NCBI GenBank assembly: GCA_945881775.1
Contig: CAMCVE010000008.1
Location: 1-64,000 of the forward strand
Length of the DNA: 64,000 nt
Direction: 5' to 3'
From: Bacteriovorax stolpii
GTDB taxonomy: Bacteria; Bdellovibrionota; UBA2428
Positions 17,854 to 26,790 of this stretch are shown piece by piece; position 1 is the first letter of the stretch, and every line of letters starts with the position of its first letter. The translations under genes and the position numbers were made by a program. The notes beneath the pieces were generated by a model. It did not search any database. It saw only the letters and a program-made list of their open reading frames with translations, and had not been told where the DNA came from.

Positions 17854-19932
17854 TCAGCGGGCACCCGAGGGGGCTGCGCTGGCCGAGAAGTCACCCTCAC
17901 CGAGGCTTGCTGCGCCCTGAATGCGGGACATGTCCTGGTTAAGAATACGGGGCGAAATAAAAATCAGCAGCTCGTTGGCAGTCTTAAGGAACGCCTTGCT
18001 CGAAGTGAAGAGGTTGCCGAAGATGGGAATCTTGCGAAGGAACGGAATGCCGGACTCTTTGTCGGTCACGTCGTTTTGATAGATACCGCCGATCACGGCC
18101 GTCTTGCCACTTTCGACGACCATCTTCGTCTTCGCGGAGCGCGTGTCGATACTTGGAATCGAGAGGTCGACCGGGATATCCCGCGTGATTGTGATATCGA
18201 GGAACACGAATCCGTCGGAACTCACTTGAGGTGTGACGGATAGACTTGTGGGAATGTTGATTTCCTGCGTGACCGTATTACCCGCCTGATCCTGACGGCT
18301 AACGGTGGTCTTGCTGCCCTGAGAAATTGTCGCCGTCTCGTTGGCAAGAACCGTAACGCGTGGACTTGAGATGGCGCGAGCGCGGCTCTCGTTCTCTTGG
18401 AAGCTTAAGAAACTATCGACGCTGGCAATGCCACCGAGATTGGCAAAACGCAGAGCCATTCCGTGTGCCGCGGCAGCTCGAGTTGGTCCACCCACGTTGT
18501 ACTGGCTGGCACCGCCGGTTTTGTCTGCCGGCGCCTGGCCGCCGGTCCAAGAAAAGGTGCGCGTTCTATCAAAGCCTTCTTTGGCTTCCACGATTCGAGC
18601 TTCGATGAGCACTTGAGGGGTTTGCTTGTCCACAGCGCGAACATAACGATCGACCTTCTCGAGGACTTCTGGGATGTCGGTAACGACCAAGGTGTTGGTT
18701 CGCTTTTCAATCGTCACGTTGCCGCGCTCTTTGGTGAGAAACGGCGTGATGTTGGTCTGCAGTGTCGAGACATCGGCGTAGTTGATCGGGAGAAGTCGCG
18801 TTTCTACAGGAATGAGATCTCGAGATTTGTTGGCCGCAATGACGGCGGTGTCGAGTTCCTTCTGAAGCTCTTCGACTGTTGCCACACGAATTACGGTGTC
18901 GAGGTCCTGATAACCAAGGCCATTGTTAAACAGCGCGATTGAGAGAGCTTGGTCCCAGGGAACATTGGTGAGGTTCATGGTGATTTTTTTATCGCCGCCG
19001 ATACCACCGCTCACAACGAAGTTCTTGCCAGCCGAACGAGAAATGAGGTTCAGGAAGTCGCCGAGTTCGGCACCTTTAACATTGAGGGTGATCGGAGCGC
19101 CTTTGAATTCTTTGAGATCATTAGACGAAATGTAGCTCTTGGGGACCACCACTCGAGTCGCGGACCTGGAGCGAAACAGCGTATCTCCACCCGAGATGGG
19201 GAAATCGATCACGAGGTCGTTGCCGGTGCGCAAAATGGTGGGATCCACAAAGGAGCGCAACTGGAAAAGAACCTTCACGGAGTCGCGTCCTCCCACTTTG
19301 GCGGGAAATGCCTGGACAAGAGCCACGGGACCTTCGAACTCTCCCGTGTCCAGAGCCCGCTTGAGGATATCGCGTGCGATGTCCATGTTGCGAAGTTCAA
19401 CAATCACCTGACGACGCTTCGAGCGAAGCTCGCGAGTCCAGTCGATGGGCCTGTCTGCGCTCACCACGAGGCGCACGCGGTCTTGGAGCTGCTTAAAATC
19501 GAGACTGGTGACGCGACCCTTGATGTCGTCACCAAGATTGGTATTTTGCTGGGCCTGCAACTGCTCGAGCCCTACTTTTCCGCCGTCTTTGAAACTGTCG
19601 AAATTGAGTTCCTGCTCGAGTCCTTGAAGGTCCAGATCTCCGACTCCGAGCTCTTTTGAAGACGAAGATCCCCCGCTCAGCGCAGAAGTGGCCGAAGGAT
19701 TGGCCGTCTCAAAGGAGCCTGCATCGGGAACACCCGAAGCGGAAGAGGAGGATCCGCCAGCGTCTACGGAGCCCGAGAGATCATCTTCCGGAAGATCATC
19801 GAGCGCATCGAGTTCGGCTTTGAGATCTTGCGCATGAAGAACAGGGGCCGGAGATCCCAAGCCCACGGAGACGAGGGCCGCCCACAACCAAACGATTTTG
19901 CTCGTACGTTTCATCACACCAGTATCCCCCAA
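17854..19932 (-). CDS. pilQ: Type IV pilus secretin PilQ
   Basis: AMIN-like region, STN/secretin N domains (VEKRTNTLVVTDIPEVLEKVDRYVRAVDKQTPQVLIEARIVEA) and a secretin C-terminal domain (GIPFLRKIPIFGNLFTS). Confidence 0.95.
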   Translation of the reverse strand: MGDTGVMKRTSKIVWLWAALVSVGLGSPAPVLHAQDLKAELDALDDLPEDDLSGSVDAGGSSSSASGVPDAGSFETANPSATSALSGGSSSSKELGVGDLDLQGLEQELNFDSFKDGGKVGLEQLQAQQNTNLGDDIKGRVTSLDFKQLQDRVRLVVSADRPIDWTRELRSKRRQVIVELRNMDIARDILKRALDTGEFEGPVALVQAFPAKVGGRDSVKVLFQLRSFVDPTILRTGNDLVIDFPISGGDTLFRSRSATRVVVPKSYISSNDLKEFKGAPITLNVKGAELGDFLNLISRSAGKNFVVSGGIGGDKKITMNLTNVPWDQALSIALFNNGLGYQDLDTVIRVATVEELQKELDTAVIAANKSRDLIPVETRLLPINYADVSTLQTNITPFLTKERGNVTIEKRTNTLVVTDIPEVLEKVDRYVRAVDKQTPQVLIEARIVEAKEGFDRTRTFSWTGGQAPADKTGGASQYNVGGPTRAAAAHGMALRFANLGGIASVDSFLSFQENESRARAISSPRVTVLANETATISQGSKTTVSRQDQAGNTVTQEINIPTSLSVTPQVSSDGFVFLDITITRDIPVDLSIPSIDTRSAKTKMVVESGKTAVIGGIYQNDVTDKESGIPFLRKIPIFGNLFTSSKAFLKTANELLIFISPRILNQDMSRIQGAASLGEGDFSASAAPSGAR

Positions 19933-19946
19933 AGCGGGCGGACCCG

Positions 19947-20357
19947 CTATTTATCGAGCGTCAGCTTTTCGTAACTTTTCTTCTCGCGGCCACGGAAGTC
20001 TTTGAAACTCTCGACGACAGTCAATTCCTTGGCGCTAATCTTCATCACGTAGCCACTGTTGCGACCGAGGCGATCGCCTTCTTGGACAATGTGAGTCTTG
20101 CCGCTCGGCAAAACAAGCATCGCCTTGGCGGCTCCGAGTCCAGTCATGATCGCCACAAGCTTCATCTCAAAAAGATCAAACTTGCGGAGCTCATCAACTT
20201 GCTCGGAAACCGTAACTTCGGGAGGAGAGAAAGGATCTCGCTTCACTTCGAGAGGGTTGAAGGTGAAATCTTCGATGCGCGCCTGCGCGTGCGTCTGAAC
20301 TGCGCTCAAAAGAGCGACAAGAACAAAGCAAGCAGCGAGGCAGCGCTTCAAATTCAT
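19947..20357 (-). CDS. pilP: Type IV pilus lipoprotein/assembly protein PilP
   Basis: RDPFSPP and GDRLGRNSGYVMKISAKELTVVE; position between pilO and pilQ. Confidence 0.9.
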   Translation of the reverse strand: MNLKRCLAACFVLVALLSAVQTHAQARIEDFTFNPLEVKRDPFSPPEVTVSEQVDELRKFDLFEMKLVAIMTGLGAAKAMLVLPSGKTHIVQEGDRLGRNSGYVMKISAKELTVVESFKDFRGREKKSYEKLTLDK

Positions 20358-20920
20358 CCGCCCTGATCTCCATAGTAGGTCAGAATTTTTAGTTCTGCGT
20401 CGATGCTCCGGAACTGGTTGTTTTCGAGAGTCGTTCCCGGCTTCAGCGTGAGAACTTCGGCATTCACAATGCGCTGAAGATTGGAAACTTGATCGAGAAA
20501 ACTCATGAGCTGCACATAGGAGCCTTTGATCTTCACATCGATCTGCGCGGCTTTGAGGAGCTCCACGGGGACTTCGCCCGCGGGTTTGAAGTTCGAGAAC
20601 TCAAGACCGATGCGCTCGGAAATATCGGCCAGCGACTTTAAAAGCGAGGGAAGTGCGGGCGAAGCCGGAAACTCTTTGCGAACTTTTTCGAACTCATCGA
20701 GGAGAGCGTTGTATTCGGCGAGTTTCTCGTCTTTGCGTTTGCGGTACTCTTCCACGCGTGCGAGCGAGGCCTCAGCTTGAGCGACCTCGGTCTTAAGACC
20801 TTCAACCTGCTGAAGCAGTGGCTCGTAGGTGTTGGTCTCCCACTCCTGATAGTCCATCACCACAAGCCCGATCGTGAGCGGGATCCAGAGCCAAAAAAGC
20901 TTTCCAATTTTTGAAATCAT
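20354..20920 (-). CDS. pilO: Type IV pilus assembly protein PilO
   Basis: N-terminal TM, coiled coil, FKPAGEVPVELLKAAQIDVKIKGSYVQLMSFLDQVSNLQRIVN; operon position. Confidence 0.9.
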   Translation of the reverse strand: MISKIGKLFWLWIPLTIGLVVMDYQEWETNTYEPLLQQVEGLKTEVAQAEASLARVEEYRKRKDEKLAEYNALLDEFEKVRKEFPASPALPSLLKSLADISERIGLEFSNFKPAGEVPVELLKAAQIDVKIKGSYVQLMSFLDQVSNLQRIVNAEVLTLKPGTTLENNQFRSIDAELKILTYYGDQGG

Positions 20921-21564
20921 GGAACCTCCGTGGTCTGGGCCCTAAGCTCGAAGCGCGAGGCATCAAACTCCTTGTTGCTGTCTCGTTTGATTTTTTCGCG
21001 TGTCGCTTCCACAAGCTGCCACTGCGAAAAGAACACACCGTTTTCGAGCTTCGTGAAAAAGGCGCTGATGGTCTGGTGGTTCATCGAATATCCCTTGAGG
21101 GCAACATCGCTCCCGGCCTTCGCTTCGACTTTGACTTCGGTGATCCAAATCGGCTCGGGCATCTGCGTGACGATGTAGTCGATCATCCGAACAATCTTGT
21201 CGCGATTCGAGTTCTTGATGCGATTGATAACGGCGATTTTTCCTTTGAGCTCACTGATACGCGCTTCGTTATCTTGAAGTTCTTTCTCTAGGTCTGTGAG
21301 CTGAGACTTCTTGGCATTAACGGCTGCGAGCTTCGATCCAAGTTCCGCAATCTCTGCGTTGGGTGCTTCAAGTTTGGCGGGGAGATAGGTGTCCGACACG
21401 TAACCCCTGACGCCAAAGAAGCCCACAAAACCTGCGACAAAGAGGAGCAGACGAATTTTGTCGGCAATCCCGATCTCGGAAAGAGCGCCGCCGCCCGTGC
21501 TAATGGCTGTTTGCTCGACAGTGGTTTCAGTTCGTATCTGTTTGAGAAGATTAACGCCAGCCAT
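20917..21564 (-). CDS. pilN: Type IV pilus assembly protein PilN
   Basis: MAGVNLLKQIR start, TM plus coiled coil; operon position. Confidence 0.9.
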   Translation of the reverse strand: MAGVNLLKQIRTETTVEQTAISTGGGALSEIGIADKIRLLLFVAGFVGFFGVRGYVSDTYLPAKLEAPNAEIAELGSKLAAVNAKKSQLTDLEKELQDNEARISELKGKIAVINRIKNSNRDKIVRMIDYIVTQMPEPIWITEVKVEAKAGSDVALKGYSMNHQTISAFFTKLENGVFFSQWQLVEATREKIKRDSNKEFDASRFELRAQTTEVP

Positions 21565-21567
21565 CGT

Positions 21568-22647
21568 TCAACCGTTCCGACATCCCAGCCCTGCGGCTGT
21601 CACGAGCCGATCGGCCCAAAGGTGGAGGAGGTCCTTGTCCACAGTTTTCGTGGATGCCTTGAGATGCTTGTCGAGACGCGCGAGTTTGACCCGATCACGG
21701 AAACGGTCGTCAGAGAGAATTTCGAGAAGTCCCGGAGTCTTCGAAGCCCCACCGAAAAAATGCCACTCTGAGAGCGTCGCATCCGAACCTTGAGACACAA
21801 AGATATCTTCGGTTTGTTGCAGCTCCATTTTCCATTGGCCCAAAACGCCTGACAAGGCATCGAGCGCTTCTTGCGGGAAGGCGCCGTCTTGGCCCTGAAT
21901 TTTGAGCGACTCTGCATCCTCAAACGAGAGCCCCAACTGTCCCGCAATGGCATCCGTGAAGGCGAAACCGCCAATCGGAAACTCACGAATAAAGATAGTG
22001 TTGCCTTGGTGCCGAACCGAGACGCGCGTTGCAGAAGCGCCGACGTCGACGAGGGCAATGTATTTTTTCCGAGAGAGCTTGAGCATTCCCTCGAGCATGT
22101 CGCCGACAACAAACATGTCCACGTCGACCATCTTCAGATCAAGGGATGATTCTTCGGCAATGGCCTTCATTGTCATGACATCATCTTGGTGAACGCCTAC
22201 GAGCAAAAGATCCCAGCCCTTAGTTCCTTTCGGGGAGTTGGGCACTTCAGACGTTTCACCAAGGAGCACGTGGTCCACAATGATCGTCGACAAATCCTGT
22301 GGGAAAACCTGCTCGGCTTCCCAACGAACTTGCTCAGGGATTTCTTTCTTAGGTATGCGCGGGAGCGTGATGCGTTTGGTGAAGACGCCGGGACCGTGCA
22401 CAGCTGCGGCGAAAGAAGACTTTTTGTAGGACGCGGACATTTCGAGGCCTTTAAGGAGAGCGTTCAACACCACGGGGGAATCTTGGATTCCTCGGTCATC
22501 GATCGCGCGTGGAGGGAGTGGAATCACCGTGAGGTGTTCCATCAAAAACTTTCCACCAGAGAATTTGCCCGAAACGATCTTCAAGGCGCTCGCTCCGAAA
22601 TCGAGGCCCACCAGGCGCTTGCCTTTGGACCCAAACAAAGATGCCAA
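21568..22647 (-). CDS. pilM: Type IV pilus actin-like ATPase PilM
   Basis: GLDFGASALKIV, KRITLPRIPKKEIPEQVRWEAEQVFP and ALVDVGASATRVSV. Confidence 0.95.
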   Translation of the reverse strand: MASLFGSKGKRLVGLDFGASALKIVSGKFSGGKFLMEHLTVIPLPPRAIDDRGIQDSPVVLNALLKGLEMSASYKKSSFAAAVHGPGVFTKRITLPRIPKKEIPEQVRWEAEQVFPQDLSTIIVDHVLLGETSEVPNSPKGTKGWDLLLVGVHQDDVMTMKAIAEESSLDLKMVDVDMFVVGDMLEGMLKLSRKKYIALVDVGASATRVSVRHQGNTIFIREFPIGGFAFTDAIAGQLGLSFEDAESLKIQGQDGAFPQEALDALSGVLGQWKMELQQTEDIFVSQGSDATLSEWHFFGGASKTPGLLEILSDDRFRDRVKLARLDKHLKASTKTVDKDLLHLWADRLVTAAGLGCRNG

Positions 22648-22696
22648 AATGCTCTCCCCCCAATAAATCCGACAATTTAAGTTTACGCGAGCTTTT

Positions 22697-23524
22697 CTAG
22701 AAAACCAATGTGCCTACAGAAAACGCCGAAAATTTGAGGCACCACGCCACAAGGGTCGCGAAAGCGAGGAAGGGCCCAAAAGGAAGCGCCGACTGCAGGC
22801 CTTCCTTCGACTTACGCATTTGGACGAGGCCCACAACAAGGCCACTCACAGACGCAACGAAAATAATGAAGGGAACCCACTCCAGGCCCAGCCAGGTGCC
22901 AAGCCAACCGATCATTTTGACGTCCCCAAAACCCAGACCCTCAACTCCCTTGAGCTTCTCGTAGCCCCAGGCCAAAAGAAAGAACATCCCAAAACCGAGG
23001 AGTCCCCCAAAGAGCGCGGGCCAAAGTCCGGGGTCGTCGAAATAGAACGCTGCCGCGACGGCCAGACCCCAGTTCCCGAGCGAAAACCTGTCGGGGATGA
23101 TGCGAAAATCGATGTCGATGTAGGTCACTACAAGCAGAGACCAGAGGAAATAGATTTGAAGTCCCAGAAAAAGTAGCTCGGGCCCTAGCGCCTCATAGCC
23201 CCAGGAAAATCCCCGAAAGCGAATGAAGATCAGGGTGGCGCCAAAGAAGAGGAGCGTGGAGAGAAACTCAACCGTAGGATAGCGAACGGAAATGGCTTCC
23301 CGACAATCCGCACAACGACCTCTGAGCAGGAAATATGAGAGCAGGGGAATGTTGTGCTTAGCGCGGATTAGGCTCTCGCACTTTGGACACTTTGAGCGCG
23401 TGTGCGAGAAGAGTCCAAGAGGGATCTCTCGCGGGATACGATGAATCGCAGCATTCCCAAAGGACCCCAGGAGAAGTCCCAAAGCGGACACAACCACAAG
23501 TAGCGCGACTTCGAGAGGATCCAT
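22697..23524 (-). CDS. pilD: Prepilin peptidase (type IV leader peptidase)
   Basis: CPKCESLIRAKHNIPLLSYFLLRGRCADCREAISVRYPTVEFL zinc motif; aspartates in DIDFRIIPD and GFGDVKM. Confidence 0.93.
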   Translation of the reverse strand: MDPLEVALLVVVSALGLLLGSFGNAAIHRIPREIPLGLFSHTRSKCPKCESLIRAKHNIPLLSYFLLRGRCADCREAISVRYPTVEFLSTLLFFGATLIFIRFRGFSWGYEALGPELLFLGLQIYFLWSLLVVTYIDIDFRIIPDRFSLGNWGLAVAAAFYFDDPGLWPALFGGLLGFGMFFLLAWGYEKLKGVEGLGFGDVKMIGWLGTWLGLEWVPFIIFVASVSGLVVGLVQMRKSKEGLQSALPFGPFLAFATLVAWCLKFSAFSVGTLVF

Positions 23525-23551
23525 TCGTCTCTAAGATTACGCGGGATTTGA

Positions 23552-24346
23552 TCAAAGATCGAGCTTCTGAAAACGCCAGCTCGCAAGACCCAAGAGAATC
23601 ACAGTCCACGCAAGGCCCAGCGCTGCCGTGGAGCCAAGCGTTGACCACGCAATCTGCGGTTCGTAGCCGACAAACATCTTGAGATCGAACCACTCGAGAG
23701 GGGGAAGAATTTTGGACACTTTGAGCACGCCAAGCGCCCACCTGGCATCGGTCAGAAGTCCCGTCTGCGGATCAGAAAAAACCCTCTCGACCGCACTGAC
23801 ACTATAGAGAAACAAGAAGAGCGCTCCGGACAAGAAGAGCGCTAGTAGGGGCCTGAGCAACAAAGAAAAGAGACTTGTAAAAGAGAGGACCACAAGAACC
23901 GAAAGCGCTTGGAGAATTTTGACCTGAACGAGGATCCAGGCTCCGGCCCAAGAGAAGCTTGCCAGTGAGACGAGCCACGTCGTGACAAACCAAATCATGT
24001 CGATCGCCACCAGACCGAGCCAAATCCCCAGAACGTTCCCCACAAGCCACTGCAAACGCGAAACCCCTCCCACAAGAACAAGGTGAAGGGTTCGACGGTC
24101 TTTTTCGTCATGGAAGAGCTGCGCGCCGAGATACAGCGCGAGAACATGAACCAGAACAAAACTTAGCCCGAGCGCAAAATCCCAAAATATTTTCTGAGGC
24201 GAAACAAATGAGACGCTCGCTGTGGAGTATCCGATGAGGATAAGAGCGAGACCCACGAGCAGACTCACCCATCCGATTTTTTGTCTTAGGAGCAGACGAA
24301 AACGCAGAAGTAGCAACGCGGAGAAAATCATCCGTCGAGACTCCAC
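23552..24346 (-). CDS. ABC-2-type permease in the pil cluster (Myxococcus PilI-like by position)
   Basis: About six TM segments; translationally coupled to the adjacent ATPase; lies between pilA and pilD. Confidence 0.8.
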   Translation of the reverse strand: MESRRMIFSALLLLRFRLLLRQKIGWVSLLVGLALILIGYSTASVSFVSPQKIFWDFALGLSFVLVHVLALYLGAQLFHDEKDRRTLHLVLVGGVSRLQWLVGNVLGIWLGLVAIDMIWFVTTWLVSLASFSWAGAWILVQVKILQALSVLVVLSFTSLFSLLLRPLLALFLSGALFLFLYSVSAVERVFSDPQTGLLTDARWALGVLKVSKILPPLEWFDLKMFVGYEPQIAWSTLGSTAALGLAWTVILLGLASWRFQKLDL

Positions 24347-25092
24347 GCTTCGGGGATCTCTCCCAGGGGATCTTCGTCCCAGGGTTCAGAGCTTCGGTAT
24401 TTCTCGACGAGTTCCTGCAGCACTTGGGCCGTGGGGCCGTCGAGAACTCGTTGGGATTTCTCGAGCACGATCACGCGGTCACAAAGACTTCTAATGTCCT
24501 CGAGGGAATGTGAAGAGATGAGCAGAGTTTTACCGGCCGCACGCAGCTTCAAAAGAATCGCGCGGAGCTTTTCTTGGGCGCGAGGATCGAGACCACTCAT
24601 CGGCTCATCGAGGATCAAAAAATCGGGATCATGAAGCAGAGCCGCGGCCACTCCCGTGCGCTGAAGCATCCCCTTGCTGTATCCTTCCATGCGACGGACT
24701 CCCCGAAGCCTAAGCCCAAGAATCCCGAGCAGCTTTTCGCGACGTTTTTTGACTTGCGAGGGATCCACTCTGCGCAGACGACCAAGCTCAGCCAGGAGCT
24801 CTGTGGCACTGAGCTCACCCCAAAAACCGGGAATCTCCGGCAAGTACCCAACGCGCTCTAGAGCCGACGAATCACCAGGCTCAAATCCAAAAAGTCGGAC
24901 CTTGCCGCTGGTGGGCTTCACAAGCCCCAGAAGAATCTTGATGAGAGTGGACTTGCCGGCCCCGTTGGCGCCGACGAGCGCTACGGACTCACCGCGCTTC
25001 ACAGAGAAACTCACGCTATCGAGCACGCGAGCGCCCTTGAGAAATTCTTTCGTGAGATCTTTCAGTTCGATGACCGGTTTGTCTTGCGACAT
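24328..25092 (-). CDS. ABC transporter ATPase in the pil cluster (Myxococcus PilH-like by position)
   Basis: GANGAGKSTLIKIL Walker A and FLILDEPMSGLDP Walker B; precedes the permease. Confidence 0.85.
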   Translation of the reverse strand: MSQDKPVIELKDLTKEFLKGARVLDSVSFSVKRGESVALVGANGAGKSTLIKILLGLVKPTSGKVRLFGFEPGDSSALERVGYLPEIPGFWGELSATELLAELGRLRRVDPSQVKKRREKLLGILGLRLRGVRRMEGYSKGMLQRTGVAAALLHDPDFLILDEPMSGLDPRAQEKLRAILLKLRAAGKTLLISSHSLEDIRSLCDRVIVLEKSQRVLDGPTAQVLQELVEKYRSSEPWDEDPLGEIPEAWSLDG

Positions 25093-25155
25093 CAGGGCTC
25101 AGTTTAGGTGTGAAGCCTCTCTTCCCGCAAGTGCTCGAGGCCAGGCAAAACAAAG

Positions 25156-25190
25156 AAAGCTCGGAGTTCCGTCTTGGAACGCCGAGCTTT
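25156..25190 (-). terminator. Hairpin downstream of pilA
   Basis: aaagctcggagttcc-gtctt-ggaacgccgagcttt stem-loop about 30 bp after the pilA stop; likely terminates or attenuates between pilA and the ABC genes. Confidence 0.75.
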
Positions 25191-25220
25191 TGTGGAGTTT
25201 TGGAACTGGGTCTCAGCCGA

Positions 25221-25892
25221 TTAAATACCAGATCTGACGTTCACGATCTGGCGGAGATGCGTAATAGCCCAGTCATCAAGCGCAGCTGCATTGGTATAGT
25301 TTGCAGTACCACGCGGGCATCCACGCGCTACCGCCACGAAGGATTCTCGTCTAGCTCCTGGGGTGACACCATTGCGGCCAGCTTGGATATTTGCAGCTAA
25401 TGCTGCTTGAGTGCAACCATTGTTGTGAGCCGGGTAGACTCCAGTCGTCTGGTAGTCGGCTGAAGCACCCAGGCCAATATCTGCATACAAAAGGTTGGGG
25501 GTGGCCGCAGCAGCGGCAAAACCCGGAAATCGAGGTGCAGCAGCGACCGGAACTGACCCAAGTCCCGTGGCCGCCACAGTGCCCATTGAACTGGCGTAGA
25601 TACGATTAATGTCGAGCACCTCGGCTGCAGTCACCCCGGCAGCGCCGTTGAGTTGGATGCCCTCTGGAGCGAACCCGGCAAGCTGCAAATCCGGCGTATA
25701 AGAATTGTACTCAACGTAAAAAGCCTTCTGCGCCGTGTAGATACCCGTGAGTTCGGTCTTGGCACTTGCCTGTTTAGCGCGTGCTTGGAAACGTTGGAAG
25801 TTTGGAACGGCGATGGTCGCAAGAATACCGATGATCGCAACGACCACCATAAGCTCTACGAGCGAAAAGCCCGATTTGGATTGAAGTTTCAT
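25221..25892 (-). CDS. pilA: Major type IV pilin PilA
   Basis: Prepilin site and N-terminal helix: KSG|FSLVELMVVVAIIGILATIAVPNFQRFQARAKQ. Strong Shine-Dalgarno (AGGGGGGA). Confidence 0.95.
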   Translation of the reverse strand: MKLQSKSGFSLVELMVVVAIIGILATIAVPNFQRFQARAKQASAKTELTGIYTAQKAFYVEYNSYTPDLQLAGFAPEGIQLNGAAGVTAAEVLDINRIYASSMGTVAATGLGSVPVAAAPRFPGFAAAAATPNLLYADIGLGASADYQTTGVYPAHNNGCTQAALAANIQAGRNGVTPGARRESFVAVARGCPRGTANYTNAAALDDWAITHLRQIVNVRSGI

Positions 25893-25941
25893 AAGTCCCC
25901 CCTAGAAGATTTCAATTTACCTTTGTCCCTTCTCAATATCT

Positions 25942-25957
25942 TGCAACGCGGGTGCCA
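25942..25957 (-). promoter_or_regulatory. Sigma-54 (RpoN) -24/-12 promoter of pilA
   Basis: Minus strand reads TGGCAC-CCGCG-TTGCA, an exact fit to TGGCAC-N5-TTGCW, about 50 bp upstream of the pilA ATG. Confidence 0.92.
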
Positions 25958-26128
25958 ATAATCTGTTCTTAACACTTGTGACTGGGACATATTGTCGCGG
26001 TCTTAGGCGCCTGGAGTGTCAACTTTATGTTCTCAGCCATGAGAAATTTAGCGTCCCGGCGCAAATGTGTCCGCAATTTGTGTTCCCAAGGCGTTGGCTT
26101 GAGCAGTGAAAGGGACGATACAGAGAGT

Positions 26129-26329
26129 ATGACAAAAGCCAAAGAGAGCGCACCCGTGACTCGTCTCGAAGAGGTCTTCTCACAGCAAGCCAAGGCTCTC
26201 GAAGGGGAGCTCAGAAAGTCCGTCGATAAGTCGGTCGAATTTGTGAAGGAGAATCCTCTGCTCGCTCTAGCGGGAGCCTTTGCTGTAGGATTTCTTCTCG
26301 CTAAAGTCACACAAAGGAAGAGATCATGA
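26129..26329 (+). CDS. DUF883/ElaB-YqjD-like membrane-anchored protein
   Basis: KSVDKSVEFVKENPLLALAGAFAVGFLLAKVTQRKRS matches the C-terminal TM signature of this family. Confidence 0.75.
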   Translation: MTKAKESAPVTRLEEVFSQQAKALEGELRKSVDKSVEFVKENPLLALAGAFAVGFLLAKVTQRKRS

Positions 26330-26790
26330 AATTTCTAGAAATCTTTCTCGCATTTGCTGCCACTCAGGGCAAAACAATGTTCCAAGACAACACGCAAGCT
26401 CTCTCAAGACACATCGTTAACAACGCCCGTAAAGTCGCCATCCTGCTGAGTATCGCTGTCATCTCGATCACGCTCTTTTGCACGGGCACTTCGATGGGAT
26501 ACACGGCACTTGTAACGGGTATCGATCAAGGCGAGGGTTGGACGTGGTCTGCGGGACTCATCGCGGGACTCATTTTAGCCGCCATTTCGTTTGGAGGACT
26601 CGTCTACAGCCTTGGCGAATCGCGCTGGCTCGAAGCGACGGGAATCCCCGAAGCCGAAGCAGCGGCCAAGCAAAAACCCGAGGGGCCCGGACTCGACACG
26701 GCCTTTGCACTGCTCATCACAGAATTTGCACTCCAACTCAAAGAAAGCCGCAACAAAAATGCTGAAGACGCTCCGGGAGAAACTTCATAA
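26326..26790 (+). CDS. Two-TM membrane protein (phage-holin-superfamily-like)
   Basis: Two TM segments; coupled to the preceding DUF883-like gene. Confidence 0.65.
   Translation: MKFLEIFLAFAATQGKTMFQDNTQALSRHIVNNARKVAILLSIAVISITLFCTGTSMGYTALVTGIDQGEGWTWSAGLIAGLILAAISFGGLVYSLGESRWLEATGIPEAEAAAKQKPEGPGLDTAFALLITEFALQLKESRNKNAEDAPGETS

Noticed and set aside
18949-19659. 236-aa plus-strand ORF
   Set aside because: Antisense to pilQ; no domain.
26326-26790. Holin-like protein as evidence of a prophage
   Set aside because: Neighbours are DUF883 and DUF2914 membrane genes and pil genes; no lysin or other phage genes.
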